Below, piece after piece: positions 24,893 through 35,400 of a DNA stretch of 64,000 bases (the stretch's first letter is position 1; each line of letters starts with the position of its first letter). The notes beneath the pieces were generated by a model. The model had not been told where the DNA came from and did not search any database. It saw only the letters and a list, made by a program, of their open reading frames with translations. Source of the stretch: Kryptolebias marmoratus (taxonomy: Eukaryota; Chordata; Actinopteri; Cyprinodontiformes; Rivulidae); contig NC_051431.1 in NCBI RefSeq assembly GCF_001649575.2, positions 19,517,663 through 19,581,662 on the forward strand. The letters are read 5' to 3'. The position numbers and the translations under genes are program-made.

Positions 24893-25610
24893 AGGCAAAG
24901 GTGGCGCAGTAATGTTTTTTTGGTTGTCTGTGTCTGTTCATATGTACCGTTAGCAAAATATCTCATTAATCACAAAACGGATTGTATTGAAACCTTCACA
25001 AGGTAACTATTAGATGTTCATCTAGAACTGATTAACTTTTGGACTCAATCTGATTCAAGACAGCTTCCACAGGTAAACACAAAAATGACTCAAACTCAGA
25101 TATTGTGCTAATATTTGCTGCGGTAGTAGCTGAGCATCTCCCCTTCAACACATACTTCAAATGCAACACACTGCACAGCATATTTTTGCTTAAACTTTGG
25201 CATTAACTGTTTTTCTGTTAGCAAAATGCCTCTTGAACCACTGGATGGACTTTAATGTAACTTTCATAAAGTAATCATTGGACGTCTGTCTACAACTGAA
25301 TAACTTTTTAGAGTCAAACCAATTCAAGAGACTCGACCTTAGCCTACGTAAACATGGCTAAGTCTCAGTGAATTTTTACAGACATTGAGCTAAAATCTTA
25401 TTTGGTGTGGTGGGTGAGAGTCATTCACAACACATACTCCAAGCGCGAACAGATCCCGCGAGATATCCAGTAAGATCGCGCGAAAAGTTATTTTTAAGCT
25501 TTACCCGAGTGCGCTGCAACTCCATCATTTCAACAAACCGCCAACTGAGTTTTAAAATTCTGGCGTGAAAGGCGGCGGGCGATATGCATTATTTCAGAAA
25601 TACTAGGCCT
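24893..25610 (+). repeat. family A repeat, nearly full two-unit copy
   Basis: Starts GAAGGCAAAGGTGGCG and has GTTAGCAAAATATCTCATTA near 24952, with a second GTTAGCAAAATGCCTCTTGA near 25217. It ends GGCGGCGGGCGATATGCATT and a decayed ATTTCAGAAATACTAGGCC. It is the best copy for reading the whole element on the plus strand. Confidence 0.8.
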
Positions 25611-25924
25611 AAAATATTTTTTTGTTTGTTTTTTTCCTTGCAACTTATTGAATTTAGAAGTGCTCCTGAATGAGCAGAGAGAAAGAGAAAGAGAAAAAAC
25701 GTGCGTCATTTGATGTCCTTGAGGATTTGCGTCCTTCTCTATTCTCATTTGTAAGAAGAAGAAGAAAAAAAAGCCCTGTTGGCTGAATCCCAGGCAGGTC
25801 CGGATGCTGATGTGTACACCTGCACACCAGCAGACAGCGTCTCATCCCGCTGAGCCCAAGCAGCTCCGTGCGTAAAAACGGTGCGTCAGGTGCCTCATTT
25901 CCTTAATGCAAATGTCCCGCCGCC

Positions 25925-25928
<4 letters not shown>

Positions 25929-25967
<39 letters not shown>

Positions 25968-26004
25968 CCCCTCTCTCTCCCTCTCTCTCCCCCTCTCTCT
26001 CTCA
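25929..26004 (+). repeat. (CT)n microsatellite upstream of dscam
   Basis: A perfect CT run to 25962, then imperfect CT/CCCT sequence to about 26004. It lies roughly 0.9 kb before the dscam ATG, in the presumed promoter region. A GAGA-type regulatory role is possible but unproven. Confidence 0.9.
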
Positions 26005-26189
26005 AACACTCTTCCACCTCCTTTTTTTTCTTAGTGTCCTGCCCTCACCACCGACCGGCAGCCGCCTCTGCTCCTTTAAGGCAACGAGGAGTTAAAGCGC
26101 GTGCAGGGGCAGGGGGGAGCGGGCTCGTTTCTGCGTAACGCTCAGAGAGTCGGAGCGGTGCGATTAGAAAGCGGCAGCAGCGGGGGAAG

Positions 26190-26279
26190 ATGCGCTTGCT
26201 CGCCTCTTGCTGGACTCACAGGGGCGATGAGGATGATCTGACTTTGGGGTCCGAGGAGAAAAAAGGCACTTTTTATTAA
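26190..26279 (+). other. upstream ORF 1 in putative dscam leader (29 codons)
   Basis: ATG with A at -3 and G at -1 starts a 29-codon frame beginning MRLLASCWTHRG and ending GTFY before TAA. It is the strongest start context in the putative leader. It ends 588 bases before the dscam ATG, so reinitiation or leaky scanning would be needed. It is relevant only if the leader extends this far upstream. Confidence 0.35.
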
Positions 26280-26367
26280 TTCTTCCATTCTCTTTCCACC
26301 TATCCCCCCTCCCGCCCTCACGTTGCTTTATTAGTTAGACAGTTTCAGTTTTTCCAATCCACCAAGG

Positions 26368-26412
26368 ATGAGCCGCCACTTCTTGTTTAATTTAGTAAAT
26401 CAGAGCTTCTGA
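26368..26412 (+). other. upstream ORF 2 in putative dscam leader (14 codons)
   Basis: ATG with AAGG before it opens a short 14-codon frame (MSRHFLFNLVNQSF) closed by TGA. It is a possible translational brake upstream of dscam. Its function is inferred from position only. Confidence 0.3.
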
Positions 26413-26507
26413 CTTTTTTTTCCTCTCCCCCTCCTTTTTTCTTTTAATTTTTTTTTCTGGCACCAGGATTTGCTCTTTTATTTATTTTTTTCCCTTCCAC
26501 CCCCCCT

Positions 26508-26527
26508 CACACACACACACACACACA
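26508..26527 (+). repeat. (CA)10 microsatellite in putative dscam leader
   Basis: Short CA run following a C-rich tract, between upstream ORFs 2 and 3. Confidence 0.9.
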
Positions 26528-26759
26528 GCTCTGACTCAGCACCACATTCACCTGGGCTTCAGCACTTCAGCATCCCTTTCTGAATAACAGGGAGTAGACG
26601 CGGAGCGCAGGAGGAGAGTCTGAGCGCACAAGACAATCACAGAGGTTCCGAGCGCAAACAAGGCGGGGGGATATTTTTACTTAAAAGAGCCAAAAAAAAA
26701 AAAAAAAAGTAGAAAGGGAATTTTAAAAGTCGGACTGGGTCGCTCCAAAACAGAGGCAA

Positions 26760-26834
26760 ATGTTTAACCTCACACCAAGCGCACAGAAGAGAAACCCAGG
26801 GAGGCACCGGTCGGAGGAAGACGAGAAGGCATAG
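26760..26834 (+). other. upstream ORF 3 in putative dscam leader (24 codons)
   Basis: ATG with purines before it starts MFNLTPSAQKRNPG and stops at TAG, 33 bases before the dscam start codon. Of the three upstream ORFs it is the one most likely to be inside any dscam transcript, since it is closest to the coding start. Confidence 0.4.
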
Positions 26835-26867
26835 CTCAGGAGGAGGGGGGATTGAACGGAGCAGGGC

Positions 26868-26910
26868 ATGTGGATATTGGCTTTTCTCTTCCTCCAGAGC
26901 ATCTTGAATG
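26868..26910 (+). CDS. dscam: dscam, coding exon 1 (signal peptide)
   Basis: Seen: ATG followed by WILAFLFLQSILN, then one base of a split codon and a GTAAGT donor (phase 1). The peptide is the hydrophobic signal sequence and matches the MWILALSLFQSFAN-type start of vertebrate DSCAM. When spliced to exon 2, the split codon gives V and the reading continues [11 protein letters not shown]. Known: DSCAM is a type I neuronal cell-adhesion receptor of about 2,000 residues, with ten Ig and six fibronectin-III domains, working in self-avoidance, synaptic layering and axon guidance. Teleosts keep two copies, dscama and dscamb. The bace2 neighbour makes dscama my first guess, but the sequence alone does not settle this. 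The ATG has G at -3. Three short upstream ORFs precede it. Confidence 0.92.
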
Positions 26911-27191
26911 GTAAGTTTCACCTGCTACGGTCTATTCTTAGCGCTGCTCATTACTACCTGCTGCAGGAGACAAATCACTGGGAGACAGCATGAAAAAAAA
27001 GACTGAAGATTGGGAGATTGGAGAGGATGGAGGTCACCTGTGACCCACATGGAATGGATTGTATGAGCTTTTCAAAAAAAAATAAATAGCTGACACCCTT
27101 GATGAAAGGGGAGAGAAACAGGCAAGGCTTGATTTTAAACCTTTAAGCCCCCCTTAGACATACTTATGGCCTTCAGAGACACATCATGATC

Positions 27192-27215
27192 NCCCCCCCC
27201 CCACACACACACACA
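27192..27215 (+). repeat. poly-C/CA tract with one ambiguous base
   Basis: A single N at 27192 followed by about ten C and a CA run, another low-complexity assembly uncertainty. Confidence 0.9.
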
Positions 27216-30200
27216 ATAAAAACAAACTGTGATATGCTATTTATTTAAGGCTTAGAAATGTATTGTTTAGATTTGGTTTTACTTTATTGTTTTCATTTCA
27301 TTTAATTGCACCAAATCCTGTCATTTGGTTTTAAATTATTGTTTTTTTTTAAGCCTGGCACCTCTCATTCTGTCACATCCTTGTTCCACTATGGCCCTTA
27401 GTAATAAGTGACGTATTTGATATAATGAACATTTGGTTTAACCCATTCTCCCCTCCTCCTCCTCCCTCTGGGATCATATTTTTCTCAAGTTCAAATCGGC
27501 CCAAATAAAAAAAGAGGCGTAAAACGTGGCCATTTTATGCCAGTTTTCTGTATCTGCATAAAATGTTGTTGTTTTTTTGTCTCTCTTTAAATTCAAAATA
27601 TTGAAATGCATTCATGTTTCTGTCCACAACAAATGCGACTGCAGCTTTATTGACCCTTAAATGTGATGTGAAGGCTGTTATCAAGCTCATTTAACATTGA
27701 ACTGCAAGATAATGGTCGTTCGCAAACACACAATACAACTTAAGATTTTTAAAAATGATTTAAATAGAGAAGACATTTTCTGTTCAAATATTGGCTCCAG
27801 GTTGAGCATATTATAATTATTTCTTGCATTTATCTGCATTTTTGTTTGTGCACAACCCGTACACCGTCGAATGCCACCGTGCCCAGAATTTTTTTTTTGT
27901 GCACGAGTGTCTAAAATCAATGGTGGAAAATTGATACAGTTTATTGCGTTCACTTATTGGCCGGAGTCGCTTCTACAGGGAGGGCTTATGGCTGACTGGG
28001 TGTGTACGAAAACAGGAAAAGAAGAAGGCGATGGTGGAAGGAAAGAAAATGTCTGTAAGAAAACACATCAGGGCGACACGATGCTCAAAAAGAGCACAAA
28101 CCAGTGGCTGGTTGCCTCCATAAAAAAGGCCTAAAATAATAATAGCCAAAAAAAAAAAAAGCTGAATATACGTTTCAGAAATCGGCAGAATTGTGGAGAT
28201 TTACAGGTACGAATATATTTAACCCCATCAAGAGGCTATGATATGAGATTTTGTGTCTCTCCCCGCCCCCCCATCTCTCCCCAAAATGGATTCTCTCCTC
28301 CTGGCCAGAATGATAAAATAAGGCTCCGAAATTGATTTTTGTTTCTGTGTCGACTCTTTTTCAGAGGCGAGGCAGCCGTCAGTCGGTGCTGTTTTATTGA
28401 CACTGGCTCCACATAAAATGGTATCTCCCTCAGCCCAGCTTGTGCTAAAACTCATAAAGGAACAATAAGGAATCCTCATTAATCATAATCATCTGACATT
28501 GGATCAACCGCCATGCAAGATTGTGTCCGTTTATTGCATAAGGGATTATTGAGGAGGCCCCTGGCAAACAACTGATAGGGATTAAGCCGAAGACAGCGTT
28601 CGGTTAAAGACGTTTCACTTTGTGTGCTGGTCGTTCGCAGCGCTGATATGTTTCAGGATGCACACATTCGTGTTCTTTACTTGATTTCTCTGTCGCTGTT
28701 GCGGCGCTGTAGGTCTTGGTCCTCTGTGGCTGGATGTTTTGTTGATTATCATGAAAATGAGGTGTTCGTCGGCTGAGCAGTCGTTGTCAGAATGAATGAA
28801 TGACCTTGTAGATTGAAGCCAGCACCGAGATTGAATTCCAGACAATTCTTGCTGTTTCAGAAACAGGCCTGCTCGCCGGCCTGTCTCTATGGTAACCCTC
28901 CCTAATGGGTGTCAGGGGCTGCGTCCTAAAACGTTCCCGCATTCACATCCTCACAATGTGGGGTAGACAAGCTATATGTTGCATATGCCTGGTGTTGTCA
29001 GAAAGTGCTGCCCGTGCCGTTGGTTGGAAAGGGTCTGTTGCTTGTTTATGTCGAGACCAAATTTGTCCACTTTGATGTGGGCGGTACTTCCTCACAAGTT
29101 GGACGCCATTACAAAATGGCAGACACAGAACCAAAAAGCCAAATCCTGACACGGGAGTTGGAGTTTGTAGGTAATCTTAATTAACTCTTGTCAAATAACA
29201 GAAAAAGATACAGAGGAAATAATTGCAATTTAATAAAAAATGAAACCAAAAAGACAGCCTCAACCTTTAGATTACTCTTGTCATATTTGAAACGTTAAAA
29301 AAAAAATCCTCTCATTTCACAACCAAGGGGCACAATCATGTATTGTCCTGTATTTAAGACCTCACTCCTGCGCTTTCTTGCATCTATTAAAGCAGAATCT
29401 ATAAATGTAGTCATCAGTACGGGAGAGAAAACATTAAATATCTGCCTGAAAGCTGCCTCTGGGCAAAAGCACAGCAAGCTAAACTGGCCCATTCAAATTC
29501 TCATTGGAAAGATGTAATGAGACAAGGCTTCTCGCAGAGTTCCCACAAAGATTGAGATGATTTGTAGACATGCATTAACTCGCATGCTTGGTTGTGGCTA
29601 AGAAATAAGAATTAAAAAAATAATAATTAAAAAAAACTCTTTTTTTGCTGTGAATAGATAAGTGTTTAGGCAGAGGTCAGGAAATCAAGTCTTGGTTAGC
29701 TGTGGTCTTTATATAGACACGTTTTACTCTAAATTCAGGGAATGTCTAGTCCCGTAAAGCACTCAGTGCAATGCACAGCTGCCAACCTCGGTTAGCTAGC
29801 CAATTTTACATGACCTCACATTATTAGCAACCTGAAACTCTAGCTGGAGATGCAACAGCTGGAACAGAGAGATGGCTGCAAGTAGGAGAGAGCGGGAGTC
29901 AAGACGTCCAACGATCAGTCGAGAAACAAGGGTGAAACCTGACCAGTGATTTTTACGGCTGCACTCATGGCCATTAGTCTGTTTACTAATCAACAATTAG
30001 GCTTTGCACAAGACGTATGTTAGCTCTTCGAGATGAGATTAGCCCATAAAACTATGCAGCAGGTGAAAGATCACCTTGTGCCGTCTCCCTTGGATGTGAA
30101 TATTTAATGGGCTGAATTAAGTTTACAAACCCACTTAACTCTTGCTCACTTGAACGAGTTCTAAGAGGGTTTGTTGGGTTTGAACTCAGCGCGTGATTCC

Positions 30201-32156
30201 AGTTGAAAGAACTGCTAATGTTGGGTAATGGATACCCTGATGTGTGATCATAATAGATATCCCCTAGTTCATACATCTTAGCTCTATAATGAGGGCTACT
30301 CTACTGTACAGTTCCTCCTCGACTCTGTCTGGCTCTCTAATTAGGAGCAAGCTTTGGTGGCTCTCTGTGTGTGTGCGTCTGTGTGTGTTTCACCCGATGT
30401 AAAATCTAATTACCGATCACACTGTGTCTGTCTGGATTCCACTGAATCGGAGGTGTAATTGCGCAAGCCCGTGTGTAAATGTCTCTTGCATTAAAATGTT
30501 AACGATATCATTTAGCATCTGCGGGGAAGAGCAGAAAAGCCCTCAGCACCCAGATGTAGATGTTTGATCAAGCGTGCAAAGTGAGGTTGTAGTACATCTG
30601 GCGTGGGTTTTCCCTCTCTGACAGAGTTCTCGGCGGAGAGGATGTTTTTAATTCACTCAGCACCTGTCAAAGTGACATGTTATATTATTGTGCTGCACTG
30701 CACAGGTACTGTAGAGGGGGAACTCGTGTAAAAGGTTTATTTGACAGTTTAAAACAGTCCGAGTCAAGAAAGAAGCCTCTCTTCTCCACCGCGCAGAGAA
30801 GCGTTGGATTTATTTTCAAAGAATTTTAAAGCACAGCTACCCTAAGCACAGGAGGTCGACATTCGTAGGTTGGCGTTGAAAAGTTACAAGTTTCACTGTA
30901 ATTTTACTTAAAAAGAATTCTCACCGAGGGCTACAAATGTTGCTTTGCAGGTTACAAACCAAATCCCAACAGATTTTATTTCTTCTAATGTTTTGTCACA
31001 TCATTTGTCTCCCAGTGATTTCTAAATAGCTCTGTGTAACATCGCCAGACTGGGCGAAGCTGATTGTCTTTGGGAGTGGTATTCGTGTGAGCTGGCAGGG
31101 ATGGAAATTTCAAGCAAAAACACTCTTCTAATTTGTCTGTAAATATTTGAGTTTCCTTTTAACCAAAGTCCTTTAGCAGAAAAACCCTCTAATAAAAAAC
31201 TGGCTTTCGGTACAGAGACCTTTCGTGCCAATTCTGCTAGCATGAAAACTTTCTATTCTTCACGTTCACCAATGGATCAGTGTGGAGGAGGACCCACAGG
31301 TTGTGGCAGTAAAGCTGAGCTCTTTCGAGACCATAGTTTCCACTTCCTATCCTTTCAAAATAAACTACGATAGCAGATCGATGCTGGGATGCTCCGAGTT
31401 GTTTTTCTTTTAAAAATATATTTTATTTTTTTTAGGAAGTAAGAGGTAGGTGTTGTGTGGAAAAAAGCACATCAACTGACCGTTAGGAAACAACTTGAAT
31501 GTCACTAACAGGTGTAAAAAGGGAAAACAAAGGTTGCGATGGTTCCAGTAATTCTTTAAATCTGCGCATTTTCATTGGACCTCAAATATTCAAAAATCCC
31601 ATCCATAATAACTAGAAGGGACCTCATCCTTTTCTGCTGCAGTTTTTTAATATAACTATGAAACTGATGACGAGCTTCATGAAAGTGTTACGTTGTTCCC
31701 AGCTCCAGCTCGAAATCCAGCAAGGTTGTTTTTTCATATCTGAAACTGTTGAAGAAAATAAAACTAACTTGATTTGGATCAACCTCTAAACAAAATATCA
31801 ATAAATTTAACAGTTTTTTTTTACACTTTTTGATAGAATAATTGATAAAAAGTTGTGCTCACCTAAAGTTCCAGGGTGTAAAATTTATATTAAGTTGTTA
31901 ATGGTATTACAGTGCAGTAGTTTATGTTGTAAATACTCCAAAATCGCAATAAAGTATTTATATATCATTGGGAGTATCAATTTTTTTTAATACATCATCT
32001 TGCAGTGAAGTAAGATGATGGACAAAAGCCGGTTAAAAACTTTGTTCAATTTTTATTTTATTTTTTTTGTCTGAACTGACTTTATTATTTTTATTTTAAA
32101 CTGTTTAGTCAGTTGCTCACTTTCCAAGTTTCTCTTTTTTTTTTCAATAAATTTCT

Positions 32157-32485
32157 CTATCGCCTGCCTCCATGAAAGGTGAGTGATCATATAATGCCTT
32201 GTGTGTGTGTGTGTGTGTGTGTGTGCCTGTTTGTTTGCCTATTTGTTAGCAAAATATCTCTTAAACCAGTGGGTGGATTTTAACAAAATACTTGGAAATC
32301 ATTGACTGACTTTTGCTCTGGCTGCCGTAGCAAATCAGCTTTAAACAAACACAAAAATGGCTACAACTCAGTCAGTTTTACAGATATTGAGCTAAAATTT
32401 GGTGCTGAGAGTCACCCCAACACATTCTCCATGCTGGCATGCAAGGCGGCGGGCAATGTGCATTCATTTAAGGAATGGTAGTTTC
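32157..32485 (+). repeat. family A repeat, one unit, with a GT microsatellite
   Basis: Starts CTATCGCCTGCCTCCATGAAAGG. A GT array (32201-32224) lies between the start and GTTAGCAAAATATCTCTTAA. It ends GGCGGCGGGCAATGTGCATT and TTTAAGGAATG. The microsatellite sits where other copies have a short T/G-rich stretch. Confidence 0.78.
32201..32224 (+). repeat. (GT)12 microsatellite within a family A copy
   Basis: Uninterrupted GT run between the element start and its first internal unit. Confidence 0.93.
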
Positions 32486-35400
32486 ATGTAGAAATGTTAT
32501 TAAGTATATCAGCAAGTCAGCGCTTCTGCTGAACAAAATCTGGGCGACATTGATGCTTTCCTTCAAAAATAACTCCTGAGGCATAACCATACACGCGTAC
32601 TTGTGTACATTTTAAATAAGTGGTAGATTTTCATTGAAAAAGTTTGAAATCAACATCATGATGACAAAGTTTAGTCCTGCTTCTTTTATTTTACTTCCTC
32701 GGATACTCTTTCTGCAGTCGTGACAATATATTTCAAATCCAGCATTCAAAGATCTGTCTCAAAGGGGCTTAAATCACACTTTATCTACTTTCCATTGACA
32801 GCGTTACCTGAACTGAGCAGCAAAACCCCCATAAGATTCAGTTTTGAATCCAGTTTCCTCTTTGACCACTTGAGTTCAAATATGCCTAAATGATTTGATG
32901 ATTTTGGTCAATGAACTTGCCTTTCCAAAGGACGGTGAGTTAAAGCTCCATGTAAATCTCAGTGTGTCAACAAAAAGATAAAAATATTGCATTCAGTCGT
33001 CATCTGCTGTGTCCTATAGTGGTGTGCCACATCACAGCCTTTGTTCATTGTGAAAGACAGGCGGTGAAGGTATGATGAGTTTGCTATCTATCACAAGACA
33101 AACATCCGCGCTGCACCTCATAAATACTGCCTCTTAATCCAGTCCTCCACATACCACGGCCGGGCTTTGAACTCCACACAGTCAGCAGCCCAAGGCTGAA
33201 TTGATCCCCACGACTCAGGCCTGAGCGTGATGCATTGTGGCTCATGAACGGTCTGCGATGCTGTCTCTCCAACCCCTGCTTTGAGTTCAGCCTTCTGCCG
33301 CACTCCACGGACATCTGCTGCAAGAAAATAAACGCACGAATGAAGTGTACAAAATCCACCGCATATTTCTTCAGCCTCTCTGCAGTCCTAACTCTGCTGC
33401 TTTTGTTGGTTCATGATCTAAAACTGCAATTCCTGTAGATATTTCACAGCCATGTTTTCCCACCTTCCAGATATCTTAAAGTAGGCTAAGGGATAACGTA
33501 AGCGGCAGAGCTGGATAGACAGTGTGACAGAAAGACAAATGGGTCCAGCTTGGTTTCTCGACACTGCTCCTTATTTTTAAACCTGGCACAGATGCTAAGA
33601 TTTAAGACCAAGTTAGTGACGGTTATTTTTAGCCCGCCATTTTTAAAGCGCTGTCATCTTTGTTGGTAAGGCCTGAGAGCGTGTGTGCAATTTAAGTTCC
33701 TTATTTGTGTATTATTTGGTGGCGTTCATGTTAATTTACGGACACCTTCATGAGGTATGTTGAGAGGTTTTGCAGGGTGTGTGTGAGATGTTGTGTGCAT
33801 GCACCTCCTGTACATGTGTGCATTTAATTGGGGGAGATGGGTGGGTGGGTTTAGGTGTGACGCGGAGTGGAGCCACAGGAGTCTGATTTATGCCCTTCTA
33901 GCCACTCATCGATCCCCCCCAGCTCAGTGTGAGACTGAGTGCATTGTCAATAATCTTAGCACTTTGTGGTATTCCTAGATTCCCAGACCTCCTCTGCTCA
34001 GTGCAAGGTGTGATGCTGCAGTAAGCCATCTTGTGTAAGATCAAATAAGAGGGCACAGGGGCTTGGCGGCAATGCATTTGATTGCAGGGTAATCTAGCGG
34101 TGAAAAGATCATTTTGCAGCGGCTGTGCTGTTGACAAAAATAGAGAACTGCCTCTATTGTCTGCACAAAAGAAGGTAATTTAGTCAAGGCCCTGCATGGA
34201 TCCCGAGGAGCACATAGCCGTTATGTATGTCGTGTGTTGCGGAGTGCTGACAGGACACATAGACGAGGTCGATCATTGGTTACTCCGAGTCTCTTTATCA
34301 AGACCATCCATCCCCACGAGTGATTATGCTAATAAGTGTTTGATCAGATGATTAAATTGAAACTCAATTCATCTAAAGTGCTAAATGCTCAGAATACATT
34401 TGTGCCTGATTTACTGCCTGGCTTCCCAGAGCATTAGTCCCCCTGGTGTACACATCCACGGACGAAAAGGATGACCAGAAATGAAAAAAAGGGAGGAAAC
34501 TGTACAAAAATACCTCTCCTTTTTATTCAGGCGGCGCCTCATATGAGACGAGGGGTTTATATAAAGCAAGCCACGGGGACCGAGGGAGTAAGAGGGAGAG
34601 AGAAACGAGGAAAAGGAGAAAATAAGTGTGTGTGTTATGATGGGGGTGGGGGTGAGGAGGAGTAGGGGGGGATGTGCTAAAAGGAGCCGTGATGCGGTCC
34701 CTTAAGTGTTGAATAAACATGCTTGGTTTAGGGAAATTGCTGCGATAAATGTTTAATATGATAAGTCCATAAAGACGGTCAAATGAGTCTGGAGTATTAA
34801 AATGAGCATGGCACGCAGCAGTTTGCAGAAGCAACGAGGGAGGGAGGATTGTGGGGTGGCGGTGAGGGGGTGATAATGGCAGGCAGAGCTAACAGGATGA
34901 GAGCAGCCAGCTGCTGTGACATCAACATTAACACACTCCACCAGCTGCACGTCACACACGACTCCTGGACAAATCAGGAACAGTGGTGTATCTTCAAAGG
35001 GCCGCTGTGGCCTCATAATGCTATTATTACCTGCGCAGTATTTGTAGTGAGAGCAGCGCGGTTGTAAGTTATTTTTCAAAGCAGAGTTCAAAAGCACAGT
35101 AAAAAAATAAATATATATTTATGTAAAGGCCTGGTCTAAACTCAAATAAAGGAAGGTTTGCACTGGAAACACAATTCAAAATAATGTCTTATTAATGCAC
35201 AAAGAGAAAAAAGAGAAACAACAAACAAACAACAACAAATGAATTATATCTAATAGCAGTGCTGTTTTCTCTTACTTTCAGTGAGCTATATCTTAACACT
35301 GCTGTCACCAAAAATAGCCCCTGAACTGCCTGAAATATATTTTTCTTTCATGTGTCCGTGTCAATATGTAACATTTATTTATTGATCAGGTAGTTTGATT

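Larger units (their letters stand above)
6241..25928. other. bace2-dscam intergenic spacer
   Basis: About 20 kb with no recognisable exon on either strand. It contains Tc1-like relics (6545-7015, 9487-9700, 13330-14572), a common fish repeat near 8.4-8.6 kb, a diverged tandem repeat at 8.86-9.4 kb, family A copies near 11.2, 20.0, 23.1 and 24.9 kb, microsatellites and an assembly gap at 17171. The longer open frames in it look like chance frames or transposon remnants. Confidence 0.7.
26130..26867 (+). promoter_or_regulatory. dscam: probable 5' leader and promoter of dscam
   Basis: This stretch runs up to the dscam start codon. It is richer in GC and CpG than the introns near 26100-26200 and is mixed with long T and CT tracts. 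A CT microsatellite lies just upstream (25929-25962, with imperfect CT sequence to about 26004). No TATA box is evident, and the transcription start cannot be fixed from sequence. If transcription starts in the GC-richer part near 26.1 kb, the leader would be about 0.7 kb and carry three upstream ORFs (26190-26279, 26368-26412, 26760-26834). An additional upstream non-coding exon cannot be excluded. Confidence 0.45.
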
